Shown one piece after another: positions 14,933-16,145 of a stretch of DNA of 16,145 nt; the stretch's first letter is position 1; each line of letters starts with the position of its first letter. The DNA is from Alphaproteobacteria bacterium UBA3768 (GTDB lineage Bacteria; Pseudomonadota; Alphaproteobacteria; CAAHEQ01; UBA3637). Position numbers and translations under genes: made by a program. The notes under the pieces were generated by a model. It did no database searches, was not told the origin of the DNA, and was given only the letters and a program-made list of their open reading frames with translations. The stretch is from positions 1 through 16,145 of the forward strand of contig DFFU01000007.1 in assembly GCA_002372315.1 (NCBI GenBank). Direction: 5' to 3'.

Positions 14933-16006
14933 ATGACAGTAAAAGTTGCTATTAATGGTTTTGGTCGTATTGGACGTTTGGTATTCCAAGCGATTACAGA
15001 ACAAGGTTTATTAGGAAATGGCATTGATGTGGCTGCCGTTGTGGATATGAGCACAGACGCCAAATATTTTGCCTATCAATTAAAATACGATTCAGTTCAT
15101 GGTAAAATGAATGCTGATATCTCAACAAAAAAATCAAATCCTGCTTTGGAAGATGATGATATTTTGGTTGTCAATGGCAATGAAATTAAATGCTTGATGG
15201 CTCAAAAAGATTTAGCCACAATGCCATGGAAAGATTTGGGAATTGATTATGTAATTGAATCTACGGGTTTGTTCACACAATCCGAAAAGGCTCAAGGTCA
15301 TATTACTGCCGGTGCAAAGCGTGTTGTTATCTCTGCTCCTGGTAAAGGTGATGTCAAAACAATGGTCTTTGGCGTGAATGAACAAGAATTTGATCCTGCT
15401 AAACATGTAATTGTTTCTAATGCTTCTTGCACCACAAACTGTCTGGCTCCATTGGTTCATGTGTTGATTAAAGAAGGTATTGGTGTAGAAACTGGGTTGA
15501 TGACAACTGTTCATTCTTATACAGCCACCCAAAAGACCGTTGATGGTCCTTCCAAAAAGGATTGGAGAGGAGGGCGTGCAGCCGCCATCAATATCATTCC
15601 TTCTACAACAGGTGCTGCCAAGGCTGTTGGTGAAGTTTTACCAGTTGTAAAGGGCAAATTAACAGGTATGTCTTTCCGTGTACCCACAGCTGATGTATCC
15701 GCTGTGGATTTAACCTTTGTAGCTGGTCGCGATACTTCTATTGAAGAAATTGATAGTTTGCTCAAAAAGGCTGCTGATACCTATATGAAAGGTACTTTGG
15801 GTTATACAGATGAAGAATTGGTATCTACCGATTTCATCAATGATTCCCATGCCAGTATTTATGATTCCAAGGCGACTTTACAAAACAATTTGAAAGGCGA
15901 AAAACGTTTGTTCAAGATTGTTTCTTGGTATGATAACGAATGGGGTTATTCCAATGCTTTGGTTCGTATGGTCAAACATATGGCCACCAAAGATGGTTTG
16001 ATGTAA
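14933..16006 (+). CDS. gap: Glyceraldehyde-3-phosphate dehydrogenase, long glycosomal-like type
   Basis: 357 residues, about 20-25 longer than typical bacterial GapA. It oxidises glyceraldehyde 3-phosphate with NAD and phosphate to 1,3-bisphosphoglycerate in cytoplasmic glycolysis. NGFGRIGR is at residues 8-15, a VVDM Asp after strand 2 suggests NAD preference, SNASCTTNC holds catalytic Cys166, and His194 lies in TTVHSYT. The numbers 166 and 194 equal those of trypanosome glycosomal GAPDH, as do the extra residues around STKKSNPALEDDD and phrases such as DSKATLQNNL and VIESTGLFT. I see this from memory of those sequences, not a search. GAAAGGA precedes the ATG in a leader nearly identical to that of nifJ. 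Transcribed alone, ending in a strong terminator. Confidence 0.97.
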   Translation: MTVKVAINGFGRIGRLVFQAITEQGLLGNGIDVAAVVDMSTDAKYFAYQLKYDSVHGKMNADISTKKSNPALEDDDILVVNGNEIKCLMAQKDLATMPWKDLGIDYVIESTGLFTQSEKAQGHITAGAKRVVISAPGKGDVKTMVFGVNEQEFDPAKHVIVSNASCTTNCLAPLVHVLIKEGIGVETGLMTTVHSYTATQKTVDGPSKKDWRGGRAAAINIIPSTTGAAKAVGEVLPVVKGKLTGMSFRVPTADVSAVDLTFVAGRDTSIEEIDSLLKKAADTYMKGTLGYTDEELVSTDFINDSHASIYDSKATLQNNLKGEKRLFKIVSWYDNEWGYSNALVRMVKHMATKDGLM

Positions 16007-16020
16007 ACCTAATTTTAAAC

Positions 16021-16052
16021 AAAAACACCGCTTTTTTAGGCGGTGTTTTTTA
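16021..16052 (+). terminator. Rho-independent terminator after gap
   Basis: Perfect 11-bp inverted repeat AAAAACACCGC (16021-16031) with GCGGTGTTTTT (16040-16050), loop TTTTTTAG, and the T run forming the 3' arm, 14 bases after the gap stop. Confidence 0.92.
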
Positions 16053-16070
16053 TATAAGTAAAAAATATGC

Positions 16071-16099
16071 TTGACAATGTAAAATCATTTGTGTAAAAT
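16071..16099 (+). promoter_or_regulatory. tRNA gene promoter
   Basis: Consensus TTGACA (16071-16076), 17 bases, TAAAAT (16094-16099). The predicted start at about 16106 lies some 12 bases before the tRNA 5' end. Confidence 0.8.
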
Positions 16100-16117
16100 A
16101 TTGCCTATCATCTGATG

Positions 16118-16145
16118 GCGGATGTAGCTCAGTTGGTTAGAGCGC
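16118..16145 (+). tRNA. tRNA gene, 5' part only, isotype not determinable
   Basis: Acceptor 5' strand GCGGATG (16118-16124), TA at positions 8-9, D stem GCTC/GAGC (16127-16130 with 16140-16143) around AGTTGGTTA with the invariant GG. The window ends at the first base of the anticodon stem, so the anticodon and isotype are outside it. Confidence 0.85.

Noticed and set aside
16118..16145. tRNA as an integration (att) site
   Set aside because: Only the 5' part is visible and no integrase or direct repeat is present.

Overview
The window is A+T-rich bacterial DNA that reads as a chromosome segment of an anaerobic, probably uncultured alphaproteobacterium. The alphaproteobacterial signs are a ChpT-type histidine phosphotransferase (known essentially from Alphaproteobacteria) and a PgpA/Tgt/DUF721 gene set typical of Proteobacteria. 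The anaerobic signs are a full-length pyruvate:ferredoxin oxidoreductase and a small ferredoxin:thioredoxin-reductase-like protein. A gut or host-associated relative of Rhodospirillales/RF32 is possible, but this is inference. No transposase, integrase, CRISPR array or rRNA is visible.

Layout. (1) 1-4902, plus strand: an operon-like run of a very large cysteine-free protein with internal ~150-residue repeats (its start lies before the window), a two-helix membrane protein of unknown function, pgpA (phosphatidylglycerol synthesis), and a 75-residue Fe-S protein with the six-cysteine CPC/CPC/CHC pattern of ferredoxin:thioredoxin reductase. (2) 4892-7399, minus strand: tgt, a DUF721/DciA-like gene and an exported cysteine-rich protein, overlapping end to start. 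The tgt promoter places the transcript start at or next to the ATG, suggesting a leaderless mRNA. (3) 7542-11051, plus strand: nifJ with its own promoter and a strong terminator. (4) 11052-11318: a stretch with the terminator and a 52-codon small ORF that may be a remnant. (5) 11319-14801, minus strand: a tightly packed four-gene operon, cdaA-like diadenylate cyclase, SucC-like, SucD-like, ChpT-like. (6) 14933-16006, plus strand: gap, divergent from cdaA, with a hairpin in its leader and a terminator. (7) 16118 to the end: the 5' part of a tRNA gene behind a near-consensus promoter.

How they fit together. Gap and NifJ form a sugar-to-acetyl-CoA route that yields NADH and reduced ferredoxin; both have nearly identical ribosome-binding leaders and look highly expressed. 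The FTR-like protein could pass ferredoxin electrons to thiols. The most unusual part is the minus-strand operon. It joins a second-messenger cyclase, a succinyl-CoA-synthetase-like pair whose phosphohistidine, its partner Glu, the ATP Gly-rich loop and the Mg ligands are all altered, and a phosphorelay phosphotransferase. It looks like a signalling unit built on a repurposed metabolic enzyme, although that role is inferred only.
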